Positions 44,847 to 53,613 of a stretch of DNA of 64,000 nucleotides are shown one piece after another. The notes below the pieces were generated by a model that made no database searches, was not told the origin of the DNA, and saw only the letters and a program-made list of their open reading frames with translations. The position numbers were made by a program, and so were the translations under genes. Numbering within the stretch: position 1 is the stretch's first letter; each line of letters begins with the position of its first letter. The stretch lies in NCBI GenBank assembly GCA_025992315.1, contig DAJPHG010000001.1, positions 1,116,001-1,180,000 of the forward strand, in the 5' to 3' direction. This DNA comes from HGM10766 sp900757295 (lineage in GTDB: Bacteria; Bacillota_I; Bacilli_A; RF39; UBA660).

Positions 44847-45988
44847 TAACCATCTATATCTATTAAGTTAAATTTATTATTTACGTACTTAAATATTATT
44901 TTAAAGAATGCAATAATTGGTGTAGCAAGAACCATACCAGGTATTCCAAAGAAATGTCCAAAAATAGTTAAGCCAATTAATATTGTTACAGGATGTAATT
45001 TCATAGTTTTACTCATAACGATTGGTTGGATAATATAACTTTCTAAAACTTGGAAAACTACTATAACTATCAGTGCTAATATACCTATTGTAGGACTTTG
45101 AGAAAATCCGACTATTACTGCAGCTGTTCCTCCAATATATGGTCCAATATATGGAATTAAATCTGTTATTCCACAGAATAAACCAAATAGTAATGGTGCT
45201 TTTAAACCAATTACAGCAAAACCAGCTGAACAACCTACTAATATGATACTAGCTACTCCTAAAACACCATTAACATATTTTCTTAATTGTTTAGCTATTT
45301 CATCAACTAAACCACTTGCTTCATAACGATATTTTTTAGGTATTAGTTTTATAAAATGTTTTTGGATAGCTCCAAAGTCAAATAACATATAAAATCCGAT
45401 TATTAAACTAATAGCAAATATTCCTATTCCACTTACAAGTGAACTTAAAAAGCCGAGTGCTTGATTAGGTAATCCCTCTACTATTCCAGTAAATATTGAT
45501 CCTACATTAGAATATAATTTAGTTTTAATTTTAGCTATTGTAGAAATATCAATATTATTTATTCCACTAAAGAAATTATCTACTATATCTTTTAGTTTAT
45601 TAAATATTGATGGTAAACTAGCTACTAAGTCATTAAACTGGCTAATAACAGTTGGAACAAGCATACTAACGAATAAATATATTATAGATAAGAATCCTAA
45701 ATAAACAATTACAACAGCTATCGCTCGTTTAAAACCATTTTTTTCTAAAAATGTTACTAATGGATTAAATATCCAAGCTATAATATACCCAATAAATAAT
45801 GGTGTTAGTATTTTTAAGAAATTAAAAATAAAATTTGGAACATGCCACTTTTGAGCAATTATTGTTACTAATAAAATTACACCAATAATCATACATACAT
45901 ATAATAATTTTAATATTTTTTTAGATAAAGTTATTGTTTCATTTACATTATTAATATCTATTTTTTCACTTTTTTTAATTATAGGCAT
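44846..45988 (-). CDS. AI-2E/PerM family transporter-like membrane protein
   Basis: About 380 residues with some eight membrane segments and the family motifs GYIIAWIFNPLVTFLEKNG, LLFGLFCGITDLIPYIGPYI and VFQVLESYIIQPIVMSKTMK. Homologues export AI-2, sodium ions or unknown substrates; the specific role is not inferable. The ATG at 45988 follows GAGGAGG. First gene of an operon with the kinase and alaS. Confidence 0.85.
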   Translation of the reverse strand: MPIIKKSEKIDINNVNETITLSKKILKLLYVCMIIGVILLVTIIAQKWHVPNFIFNFLKILTPLFIGYIIAWIFNPLVTFLEKNGFKRAIAVVIVYLGFLSIIYLFVSMLVPTVISQFNDLVASLPSIFNKLKDIVDNFFSGINNIDISTIAKIKTKLYSNVGSIFTGIVEGLPNQALGFLSSLVSGIGIFAISLIIGFYMLFDFGAIQKHFIKLIPKKYRYEASGLVDEIAKQLRKYVNGVLGVASIILVGCSAGFAVIGLKAPLLFGLFCGITDLIPYIGPYIGGTAAVIVGFSQSPTIGILALIVIVVFQVLESYIIQPIVMSKTMKLHPVTILIGLTIFGHFFGIPGMVLATPIIAFFKIIFKYVNNKFNLIDIDG

Positions 45989-46027
45989 AATATACCTCCT
46001 CATCATATTAAATTATACCATAAATAA

Positions 46028-46053
46028 AAGGCCTTTACTATTATAGGCCTTTT
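46028..46053 (-). terminator. Terminator of the 46068 gene
   Basis: AAAAGGCCT / AGGCCTTTT type stem between the two genes; T-rich on both strands. Confidence 0.7.
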
Positions 46054-46067
46054 ATTTTACATATTTT

Positions 46068-47330
46068 TTAAATTTTAAAAAACTTTTTCTTTCTAAGGAT
46101 AAAATAAAATATTATAGATAAACTTAAAAAGCTTAAGATTAATATATTTGAAACGACAGAAGTTTTAGGATTTGTTTCTTTCTTTTGTTTTTCATCTTTT
46201 ACAGGTAATATTTTATTTATTGATCCAGTGATATTCTCAATTGTATAACAATCATCGCCTAATTTAGTTCGATTATCTTCACTAGTATAGCCAAATAAAT
46301 AATTACCATTAGAAAATTTATAAAAAGTATATTTACCACCTAATTTATTACTGATTTTGGTTAAATACGGTTGATAATTATCTGTTTTGGATTGAATTGT
46401 ATTAATTGGCTCTATGTCATCTAAGCTATCTGATTCATCAATATATCTTGGTAATGTTCTTTTTCCTTCACTTAGCATAAGTCTAACTTTAACTAAAACA
46501 TCATCCGTTATTAAAGATAGATTAGCCATATTAATATAGTTTGATGGAAACCATCCTGAATTTTTTACATAATCTGAAATTGATGTGTATGTGCCATTTC
46601 TTTCTTCATATAAATTAGCCATTAAAGATACCCAATCATAGATATCTGCTTCATTTTTTGAATAAGATGATGCTAACTTTACTAAATAATTTATATCTTC
46701 ATTATTTGAATCGTATTTATTAAAAACTCCTTGATTATTACAAGCTTTTAAAGCATCGGTATTATAATAACCATATGCTATTGTTTTATTTTTATTAAAT
46801 TTATAAAAAGTATAATCAGCACCTAAAGTATTAGTAATTAAAGTAGTATTTATTTTATAAAATGAAGTATCATTTTTGTCATAAGAAGTATTATTAATAG
46901 TAATTTTTTGGATATCTGTTAATTCATCAAACTCTAAAATACAGTTTGGTAATGTTCTTTTCCCTTCACTTAACATAGTTTTAACTTCACTAACATATTT
47001 ATCATCATTATATTTTTCTGCTGATTGCATAGCTTTAGTTACAAACCAACCACTATTTTTAATATAATCAACTATAGAACTATAATTTTTCCCTTTTGAT
47101 TCATATAAATTCATTGTAAAAGATACCATATCATATATATCATCTATATCTTCTTTGGCATAGTATTTAGCTAGTCCTACTAAATATTTTGTATCTTCAA
47201 CTGATAAGTTATATTTAGTAAAATTAAAATCATTACATGATTTACTATTAGTACTTTCTAATTCGTTTTGTGCAAAAACACTGCTTATACTTATCAAAAA
47301 TAATCCTAGAATAAATAAAACTTTTTTCAT
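46068..47330 (-). CDS. Exported, probably sortase-anchored protein with two SleB-like repeats
   Basis: 420 residues: signal peptide (LFILGLFLISISSVFAQ), then two copies of a domain of about 165 residues (IYDMVSFTMNLYESKGKNY ... MLSEGKRTLPNCILEFDEL ... YTFYKFN, and IYDWVSLMANLYEERNGTY ... MLSEGKRTLPRYIDESDSL ... YTFYKFS). They resemble SleB/phage-type cell-wall hydrolase domains. The tail is NPKTS, a hydrophobic helix and RKKKFFKI, a class B-type sortase sorting signal. No sortase gene lies in the window. Hydrolase activity is uncertain. Confidence 0.5.
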   Translation of the reverse strand: MKKVLFILGLFLISISSVFAQNELESTNSKSCNDFNFTKYNLSVEDTKYLVGLAKYYAKEDIDDIYDMVSFTMNLYESKGKNYSSIVDYIKNSGWFVTKAMQSAEKYNDDKYVSEVKTMLSEGKRTLPNCILEFDELTDIQKITINNTSYDKNDTSFYKINTTLITNTLGADYTFYKFNKNKTIAYGYYNTDALKACNNQGVFNKYDSNNEDINYLVKLASSYSKNEADIYDWVSLMANLYEERNGTYTSISDYVKNSGWFPSNYINMANLSLITDDVLVKVRLMLSEGKRTLPRYIDESDSLDDIEPINTIQSKTDNYQPYLTKISNKLGGKYTFYKFSNGNYLFGYTSEDNRTKLGDDCYTIENITGSINKILPVKDEKQKKETNPKTSVVSNILILSFLSLSIIFYFILRKKKFFKI

Positions 47331-47399
47331 AAAAACCTACCTTCTATTATAAGAATAACATATAATTTTTTTTTATTGAATATGACATAATGTATTACA

Positions 47400-47425
47400 A
47401 AAAAATAATGGTCTATATACCATTA
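47400..47425 (-). terminator. thrS terminator
   Basis: ATAATGGT-ATATAG-ACCATTAT followed by seven T on the minus strand. Confidence 0.8.
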
Positions 47426-49180
47426 TCTTGTTTTATTTTTAATTTCATTTTTTATTAAATCAATAAATTCTTCTAAAGTTACAGTAGTAGTTTCTTGACT
47501 TTGGAATTTACGATAACTTACCAAATTATCATCTACTTCTTTTTGGCCTAATATTAAAGTATACGGAATTTTTCTAGTTTGACTTTCTCTCATTTTATAA
47601 CCTAATTTTTCATCACGTTTATCAAGCTCTACTCTAAATTCTTTATCATTTAAACTATTGAATATTTTATTTGCATATTCTAAATGATATTGATTATTTA
47701 CAGGAATTACATTTATTTGAACAGGTGCTAACCATAAAGGTAAATTTCCTTTTGTTTCTTCTAGATAGTAAGCCATAAATCTATCTAAGCTACCAAATAC
47801 AGCTCTATGTAAAACAACTGGAGTTTTTTTACTACCATCTTTATCAATATAAGTTAGATTAAATTTCATAGGTAAGCAAAAATCTAATTGACAAGTAGAT
47901 AAAGTATATTCATTACCTACTGCAGGTTTTACTTGAACATCAAGTTTAGGACCATAGAATGCAGCTTCACCAGTTTTTTCAATGTAATCTATTCCAATAT
48001 TATCTAATACTTTTCTTAGAGTATTTTCAGCATTATCCCACATTTCATCATCTTGATAATATTTTATTTTATCTTCTTTATCTCTTAAAGATAATTCAAA
48101 GTGATAGTTTGTTATACCTAATTCTTTATATACTTCTAATATTAAATTAACTACACTAGAAAATTCTGATTCAATTTGTTCATGAGTAACAAATAAATGA
48201 GCGTCATTTTGACAGAAAGATCTAACACGTTCTATTCCTTTTAGAGATCCACTAGATTCAAAGCGACAGTCTCTAGCTATTTCTCCTATTCTAATTGGTA
48301 AATCTTTATATGAATGTATTCCATTACTATAAATCATCATGTGATGAGGACAGTTCATAGGTCTTAATACAAATTCTTCTCCCTCTATTTCCATTTTAGG
48401 AAACATATCATCTTTATAATGATCCCAATGTCCTGATGTTTTATATAGTTCTACATTACCTAATGGTGGAGTAAGTACATGTTTATAACCTATTTTTCTT
48501 TCTTTGCCTTTTATATATTTTTCTAATTCTTCAAAGATAATATATCCGTTTGGTAAATACATTGGTAATCCTTTACCAACTAAATCATTTGTCATAAAGA
48601 TTTTTAAATCTTTTCCTATTTTACGATGATCTCTATTTTTGGCATCTTCTAGTTCTTGTAAATAATTATTTAAATCTTCTTCATTAGTAAAACAAACACC
48701 ATAAATTCTTTGAAGCATTTTATTATTTTTTTCATTTTTCCAATAAGCTCCACTAACCTTTAATAGTTTAAAATATTTGCATGATTTAACAGTTTCCATA
48801 TGTGGTCCACGACAAAGATCAGTAAAATCACCTTGAGTATAGCAACTGATAGTTGTACTTTCATCATCCATTCTACTAATTAAATCAATTTTATATGGAT
48901 CATCTTTAAACATTTCTAAAGCTTCTTCTTTGGAAATTTCATGTCTTACTATTCTTTTGCCATCTTTGATTATTTTTTTCATTTCTTTTTCAATTGCTGG
49001 TAAATCTTCTTCTGTTAAAGTTTTATCACCTAAATCAATATCATAATAAAAGCCACTTTCAACTACTGGTCCTACCCAAAATTTAGCATTGCTATATAAA
49101 TGTTTAACTGCTTGAGCAAGTATATGCGCACAGCTATGGTTTAAAGTATTTAAATTATTATCTTCTTTGATATTTATCAT
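47423..49180 (-). CDS. thrS: Threonyl-tRNA synthetase lacking the TGS domain
   Basis: 585 residues versus about 640 in Bacillus. It begins directly with the editing domain (NTLNHSCAHILAQAVKHLY, and CRGPHMETV), then the class II core (RPMNCPHHMMIYS, GIERVRSFCQNDAHLF, HRAVFGSLDRFMAYYLEE) and the anticodon-binding domain. The 60-residue N-terminal TGS domain is absent. Controlled by a T-box riboswitch immediately upstream. In the dnaB-dnaI-HD-thrS neighbourhood as in Bacillus (dnaB-dnaI...thrS). Confidence 0.96.
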   Translation of the reverse strand: MINIKEDNNLNTLNHSCAHILAQAVKHLYSNAKFWVGPVVESGFYYDIDLGDKTLTEEDLPAIEKEMKKIIKDGKRIVRHEISKEEALEMFKDDPYKIDLISRMDDESTTISCYTQGDFTDLCRGPHMETVKSCKYFKLLKVSGAYWKNEKNNKMLQRIYGVCFTNEEDLNNYLQELEDAKNRDHRKIGKDLKIFMTNDLVGKGLPMYLPNGYIIFEELEKYIKGKERKIGYKHVLTPPLGNVELYKTSGHWDHYKDDMFPKMEIEGEEFVLRPMNCPHHMMIYSNGIHSYKDLPIRIGEIARDCRFESSGSLKGIERVRSFCQNDAHLFVTHEQIESEFSSVVNLILEVYKELGITNYHFELSLRDKEDKIKYYQDDEMWDNAENTLRKVLDNIGIDYIEKTGEAAFYGPKLDVQVKPAVGNEYTLSTCQLDFCLPMKFNLTYIDKDGSKKTPVVLHRAVFGSLDRFMAYYLEETKGNLPLWLAPVQINVIPVNNQYHLEYANKIFNSLNDKEFRVELDKRDEKLGYKMRESQTRKIPYTLILGQKEVDDNLVSYRKFQSQETTTVTLEEFIDLIKNEIKNKTR

Positions 49181-49201
49181 TTTTCATCCTTCTTTCTTTA
49201 A

Positions 49202-49401
49202 ATAAAAAAGCATTACTTGCTTAAGGAGCAAAGTAATGCGGTACCATCCTTTATTATACTTAATTTTAAATAACGGCTATTAACCGGCAGGGATTAGCTG
49301 CTCTAAAAAGTAGTAACAATTAATTTCATTTCTTAGTTTACACCAACCACTAAGTCTCTTTTTAAAATCCATTAACGTCGTGTCTTTTTTTATCGATTTA
49401 C
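49202..49401 (-). promoter_or_regulatory. T-box riboswitch of thrS
   Basis: Minus-strand leader with the T-box AAGGATGGTACCGC (49251-49238), a stem I distal motif GTGGTTGGTGTAAAC, a plausible specifier ACT (threonine) in TTGTTACTACTTTT, and a terminator GCATTACTT / AAGTAATGC (49239-49210) followed by T-run. Uncharged tRNA-Thr would stabilise the antiterminator and allow thrS transcription. The specifier is inferred from position. Confidence 0.9.
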
Positions 49402-49407
49402 ATCTAT

Positions 49408-49436
49408 ATTATAATACTATTATTTACTAATATCAA
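49408..49436 (-). promoter_or_regulatory. Promoter of the T-box-thrS transcript
   Basis: Minus strand TTGATA (49436-49431), 17-nt spacer, TATAAT (49413-49408). Confidence 0.8.
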
Positions 49437-49440
49437 TTAT

Positions 49441-49959
49441 TTAATCATCTATTTTAAAAAATCTTCTTAGTCTTATTAACTGTGGATTATATTTATTTTC
49501 TAATCTTTGTTTGGTTTCTAAATTTAATTTATTTAATCGATCTATATTAGTATTATCCATTATATCTGCATATTTAATACTTATAGCCTCGTAATTACCA
49601 CTTTTAATTATTTTTGATATTTCTTGCTCATAAGTTAAGTCATTAGATTTTGTTAATAATTTAACTATAGATATTACTTCTTCATCAATACTTAAATATC
49701 TAAGAGTATTTTCATTAATATCGTTTATATCTTCTATAATATCATGTAATAAAGCAGCAGATTTAGAAATCATGTCGTTTTGTTTTTCTGCTACTCTGTA
49801 TAAATGATAAATATATGGTTCACCTGCTTTATCAGTCATATCTTTAAATACTCTTTCAACTAAGACTTTACATTTAAATAATGTGGATTTCATATCAATT
49901 AAATTATTTATTTCTTCTTTTGTAAAATATCTTTTTAATTCTGTAGGAATATTATTCAT
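49441..49959 (-). CDS. HD-domain protein resembling a small alarmone hydrolase
   Basis: 172 residues from the ATG at 49959 (AAGGAG six bases upstream); the TTG at 49992 is rejected. The (p)ppGpp-hydrolase HD signature is complete: YIYHLYRVA (His52), LLHDIIEDIND (His72-Asp73, Glu76-Asp77) and KYADIMDNTN (Asp132, Asn136). No synthetase, TGS or ACT domain is present. It could hydrolyse (p)ppGpp, which would matter since the Rel of this organism has a damaged HD motif, or act as a related phosphohydrolase. Located between dnaI and thrS. Confidence 0.75.
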   Translation of the reverse strand: MNNIPTELKRYFTKEEINNLIDMKSTLFKCKVLVERVFKDMTDKAGEPYIYHLYRVAEKQNDMISKSAALLHDIIEDINDINENTLRYLSIDEEVISIVKLLTKSNDLTYEQEISKIIKSGNYEAISIKYADIMDNTNIDRLNKLNLETKQRLENKYNPQLIRLRRFFKIDD

Positions 49960-49969
49960 CTTGCTCTCC

Positions 49970-50839
49970 TTACTTTCTTTTACTTTCTCCAATTAGTTCC
50001 ATATCAATAGTTAATTGTTTAATTCTTTCAATAATTCTTCTAGCTTTAACTTGATCTTCACTAAAACTAGAAAAAGATAAATGTTTTTCTAATTCTTCTA
50101 TTGTAAAATTAGATGTAAAGAATGTTGTTAGTTTATTTTCCATTCTATATTGTAATATAGTTCCTAATATTTCATCTCTACCCCAAGTTGTGACTTTCTC
50201 TGCTCCAATATCGTCTATTAATAAGATATCTGCATTTTGATAGTAATCCATCTTTGCCCCAAATGTATCCCAATCATCTTTTAAATCTCTTAGCATTTGA
50301 GGAAAGTAAACAGTAGCACATTCTACTCTTTTATTTTTAAGTTCATTTAATAATGCTTTTATTAGATAGGTTTTACCACATCCAAAGCTTCCATGTAAAT
50401 ACAGCCCTTTGTTCTCTTTTGATTTATCATATTTATCATAAAATTCTTTAATCCATTTAATAACTTTTACTCTTTCTTTATCCGTTATATCTATGTCTTT
50501 CATTCTAGGCTCTTCAACAGTTTTTTCTTTTTTTAACTCATTTTTCTTATATTTACAAGCGACATAGGAAAAAATCAGACGATTATTCTTTACAGATGGA
50601 TAGTAAACATATCCTTCCATTTTATTTTTACATTCTAATAGTGATTTACAATTTTCACAGTGACTTAATTCACATGCCGTATTTTCAATTTTAGACGTAT
50701 ATTTCATTGCAGTTTTCTCATCTAATTTTAAATTGGCAACTATTGCTTTAAATTTTGGATTTTTCAAAGCTAAAGTATATTCTTTTTTTAAACTATTATT
50801 TATAGCATTGATATTTTTATTAAATTGTATTTCTTCCAT
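49970..50839 (-). CDS. dnaI: Primosomal protein DnaI (helicase loader)
   Basis: About 289 residues. AAA+ domain with Walker A LYLHGSFGCGKTYLI, Walker B DILLIDDIGAEK, sensor FFTSNFTIEELE and arginine RRIIERI. The N-terminal domain has the zinc-binding-type cysteines CELSHCENCKSLLEC. DnaI loads the replicative helicase with DnaB and DnaD. Follows dnaB by 11 bp. The ATG at 50839 follows AGGTGA. Confidence 0.92.
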   Translation of the reverse strand: MEEIQFNKNINAINNSLKKEYTLALKNPKFKAIVANLKLDEKTAMKYTSKIENTACELSHCENCKSLLECKNKMEGYVYYPSVKNNRLIFSYVACKYKKNELKKEKTVEEPRMKDIDITDKERVKVIKWIKEFYDKYDKSKENKGLYLHGSFGCGKTYLIKALLNELKNKRVECATVYFPQMLRDLKDDWDTFGAKMDYYQNADILLIDDIGAEKVTTWGRDEILGTILQYRMENKLTTFFTSNFTIEELEKHLSFSSFSEDQVKARRIIERIKQLTIDMELIGESKRK

Positions 50840-50850
50840 GAAAATCACCT

Positions 50851-52131
50851 TTATTTAAATTCTTTTAATAACTCTTCTAATTCTTTTTTTTCTTCTTGAC
50901 TAATTTCTTTTTTCTCTATTTTTTCATTAAACCATACCGGTTCTTTTTCGGTAATTTTTTTATTACTAACCCTTTCTACTTTTTTAGTATATTTTTTGTG
51001 TTCTTTTTCAGCTACGCTCATTGCATCAGCAGCTGTTTTTATATTAAGTCTCTTCCACTGCCCAGCGATGGTTTCAATAAAAGCTTGATTTAATTTGTTA
51101 TTATTTCTTCTTAAAACATAATCTATTAAAACATTAACAACAGCTGGTTTTAGTTCTAAATCAACAATTAAATATTCTAATAATTTTAAATCTCTTGTAG
51201 TTGGTTTGACACCTTTATATTTACTTTTTAAGAAATCATAAGGACTAGTTGTTTCAAAAACATGAATAATTCTCCCTTTATTACTTGTATCACCACTTGG
51301 TGATTTTAAATATTCTGGTTGAGTACGATATACTAAAGTTGGTAAATTACCATTATTATTATATTGATAGTATTTACGAGCATTAATGCGAAGTTCTTCT
51401 TTATCTATAAAGCCTTTTTCATTTATTACCGTTCTAATTAATTCAGCCATTTTTAATGAATCATAATTATATAGAAATGCTAATTGGTTAATTAGTTCTT
51501 TTGTTTTTTTATTAAATGCTCTTTCACTAATTATTCCTTTAGGAATAGCAGATGTAATAAGATCAAAATCTACTTTATTTTCTATTTCTAATGCTCTTGA
51601 TGTATGTTCTTTAATTTCTTTAGATTCAATGATGCTTGCAGATTTAAAAGACATATCTAACATTTTGGTTATATCTTTATAATCATTAAGATTTACTTTT
51701 AATTTTTCATATTCTTTCTTTAATAAGTCATATTCTTTCTTTCCTATATTGTTATATAAAACAATATTAAAAATTGGATGATTAAAAAATTCTGTTGCAC
51801 TAAGTGGAGAGTAAAGTTCATAAACATAACTATTTATTTCATCTTCTTTAATAAATGTTTTTAATAAGCCAATTCCTTCTAGTGCTTCTCGAGCGGTTTT
51901 AATAGTATCAAGAGATGATTTTAAAATAGTCATTAAATGATGATGAGTATAATCTATGCTCATAATTTCTAGTTTATCTAAATCACGCCATAAAGTTAAA
52001 TAAAGACTAACTGCAAGCGGTCCAATTATTGGTTCATATAATGTAATTAGATTTTTTTTATCTATTTCAGTCAAGATGCTCTTATTTATAACTGTATATA
52101 TATCTGCAGGTAACAAAGAAATAGTTTTCAT
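50851..52131 (-). CDS. dnaB: Replication initiation protein DnaB (DnaD/DnaB family)
   Basis: About 426 residues starting MKTISLLPADIYTVINKSIL, with an N-terminal winged-helix-type region and a C-terminal DnaD/DnaB2 domain (LKLLEYLIVDLELKPAVVNV, then AGQWKRLNIKTAADAM, the YxxxIxxxW motif). Gram-positive DnaB helps load helicase at the origin and attaches it to the membrane; it is not the helicase. The ATG at 52131 follows GGTGAG; the upstream GTG is inside the site. Confidence 0.9.
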   Translation of the reverse strand: MKTISLLPADIYTVINKSILTEIDKKNLITLYEPIIGPLAVSLYLTLWRDLDKLEIMSIDYTHHHLMTILKSSLDTIKTAREALEGIGLLKTFIKEDEINSYVYELYSPLSATEFFNHPIFNIVLYNNIGKKEYDLLKKEYEKLKVNLNDYKDITKMLDMSFKSASIIESKEIKEHTSRALEIENKVDFDLITSAIPKGIISERAFNKKTKELINQLAFLYNYDSLKMAELIRTVINEKGFIDKEELRINARKYYQYNNNGNLPTLVYRTQPEYLKSPSGDTSNKGRIIHVFETTSPYDFLKSKYKGVKPTTRDLKLLEYLIVDLELKPAVVNVLIDYVLRRNNNKLNQAFIETIAGQWKRLNIKTAADAMSVAEKEHKKYTKKVERVSNKKITEKEPVWFNEKIEKKEISQEEKKELEELLKEFK

Positions 52132-52185
52132 AATACTCACCACATTTCTTTCTTTATTATAAGTTATAATATTTTTTTTAACAAG

Positions 52186-52214
52186 AAAAAGTAGTACTTA
52201 ATGTACTACTTTAA
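52186..52214 (-). terminator. Terminator of the FIVAR-like protein gene
   Basis: AAGTAGTAC-ATTAA-GTACTACTT followed by T-run on the minus strand. Confidence 0.8.
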
Positions 52215-53414
52215 CTATATTATATTTATTGTTTCTTCTTGATTAGTTTCAGGTTCTTCAATATTATTTGATGAATTTGAATTTTCATCTTCTGTTTTTT
52301 CTTGATTATTATCTTCTGGGTTTGTAACTGTTTTTAATTGAAGATTACTTACTGCTTCATCAATACTTTGGATTATTGCATTAATTTCAGTAAGAGAAGT
52401 TTCTTGATTTAATATTTGATTAGCAGTTTCTAATACTGATTTTAAATTATTATAGCTTTCTTCAGTATAGTCTTCTGCTTTATAATTATCATTAATTTCA
52501 GCTATTTTAGCAGTTAAACTATTTTTAGCTTCTGTTAATTTTACTTCCTCTTCTTTATTAGAATTTTCTAATTTTATATATTCTTTTGCTAAATTAAATA
52601 AATCTTCTCTTTTTATAGTTACACTAGTAGTTTGCATATTTTTAAAGTTTTCTAAAGAGTTTACTAAAGCATCCCATAAAATTGAATCATAATAATCTTT
52701 ATTTTTGGTATTTAAGAATTCTTCTATTTCAGTTATAGCATCATTTACTGTTTCATCAAATTCTTCTAAACTAATAATAGCAATATTAAATTCATATTCT
52801 TCGTTTTCATCACCATTATTATATATATTTATCTTGTATGTTCCTTTTTCTAAAAATTTTATTTTAGAATTATCTATAATATATTTACCAGTAACATCAA
52901 ATATTATTTCTTCATCATTTAATGTAGCGATATTACTAATACCTCTAACACTTTTAATTGTTGGATTAGTTATACTAACAACAGATCCATCAGTTAATTC
53001 TAAGTTAAAGTTAGCAAAATTGATTTTTTCATTAACAACGTAAAAGTCATTTTCTTGATTATAATTAATATATGATTCTTCAATCTCTTCTTGTTCTTCT
53101 TTTTTAGATGTTTGACTATTTACTACAACTACTGGAGTTTTTTCTTCTTCATTATTAATAGCTATTACATTATTAGATACTTCTTGTTCTTCTTTTACAG
53201 TTGGAACAAATGTATATTTGCTACTATCTTCCCCAATATCTTTTTTCTTTTGTTTTTCTACAGTTTTAGTTTTTGTATCTTTATCTTCTGTTTCTTCTTT
53301 TTTATCTTTTGTAAAATACCAAGTTACTAATACACCTATTGCAATCATAACTATGATTGATAAAACAATAAATATAGTTCTTTCTTCTTTTTCAAGTTCA
53401 TTATTTTTGTTCAT
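52215..53414 (-). CDS. Membrane-anchored protein with FIVAR-like helical region
   Basis: About 399 residues: a short basic/acidic N-terminus, one membrane helix (TIFIVLSIIVMIAIGVLVTWYF), a Glu/Lys-rich linker, a beta-rich domain around residues 130-210 (VSITNPTIKSVRGIS, KYIIDNSKIKFLEKGTYKIN), then helices of the FIVAR type (YTEESYNNLKSVLETANQIL) and an Asn/Glu tail. It has no sortase signal. Preceded by its own promoter and an attenuator-like leader. Likely a cell-surface binding protein. Confidence 0.6.
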   Translation of the reverse strand: MNKNNELEKEERTIFIVLSIIVMIAIGVLVTWYFTKDKKEETEDKDTKTKTVEKQKKKDIGEDSSKYTFVPTVKEEQEVSNNVIAINNEEEKTPVVVVNSQTSKKEEQEEIEESYINYNQENDFYVVNEKINFANFNLELTDGSVVSITNPTIKSVRGISNIATLNDEEIIFDVTGKYIIDNSKIKFLEKGTYKINIYNNGDENEEYEFNIAIISLEEFDETVNDAITEIEEFLNTKNKDYYDSILWDALVNSLENFKNMQTTSVTIKREDLFNLAKEYIKLENSNKEEEVKLTEAKNSLTAKIAEINDNYKAEDYTEESYNNLKSVLETANQILNQETSLTEINAIIQSIDEAVSNLQLKTVTNPEDNNQEKTEDENSNSSNNIEEPETNQEETINII

Positions 53415-53434
53415 TTTTTTCCTCCCCAATTACT

Positions 53435-53558
53435 AAAAAAACTAGAATAAATATTCTAGGGTTAATCATATATTTATAACCCTCTGAATAGACATAATAC
53501 GCTTTACTTTGTTATTACATCCTAACCTGATTATATTAAATAAATATCTATATTTCAA
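53435..53558 (-). promoter_or_regulatory. Promoter and structured mRNA leader of unassigned class
   Basis: Minus strand TTGAAA (53558-53553), 17-nt spacer, TATAAT (53535-53530); transcription starts near 53523, leaving a leader of about 109 nt. Hairpins in order: ATGTAATA/TATTATGT, then GGGTTA/TAACCC (53482-53459), then terminator CTAGAAT-ATTT-ATTCTAG (53459-53442) followed by seven T before the gene at 53414. A GGTTA near the start could compete for TAACC. Not a class I recognise. Confidence 0.55.
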
Positions 53559-53590
53559 CAAATTTTGACAATTTATTTAATAAAAATTAA

Positions 53591-53613
53591 AAAAGTTGCT
53601 TTTTAGCAACTTT
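53591..53613 (-). terminator. Terminator of the thioredoxin-like gene
   Basis: AAGTTGCT-AAAA-AGCAACTT with T-run, overlapping the stop codon. Confidence 0.8.

Noticed and set aside
45009..45233. Alternative-frame ORF inside the AI-2E-type transporter gene
   Set aside because: Ser/Tyr/Trp-rich out-of-frame shadow; the transporter frame has clear family motifs.
53091..53436. Phe-rich plus-strand frames opposite the FIVAR-like gene
   Set aside because: Antisense shadows of a Lys/Glu-rich coding sequence; no start signals.
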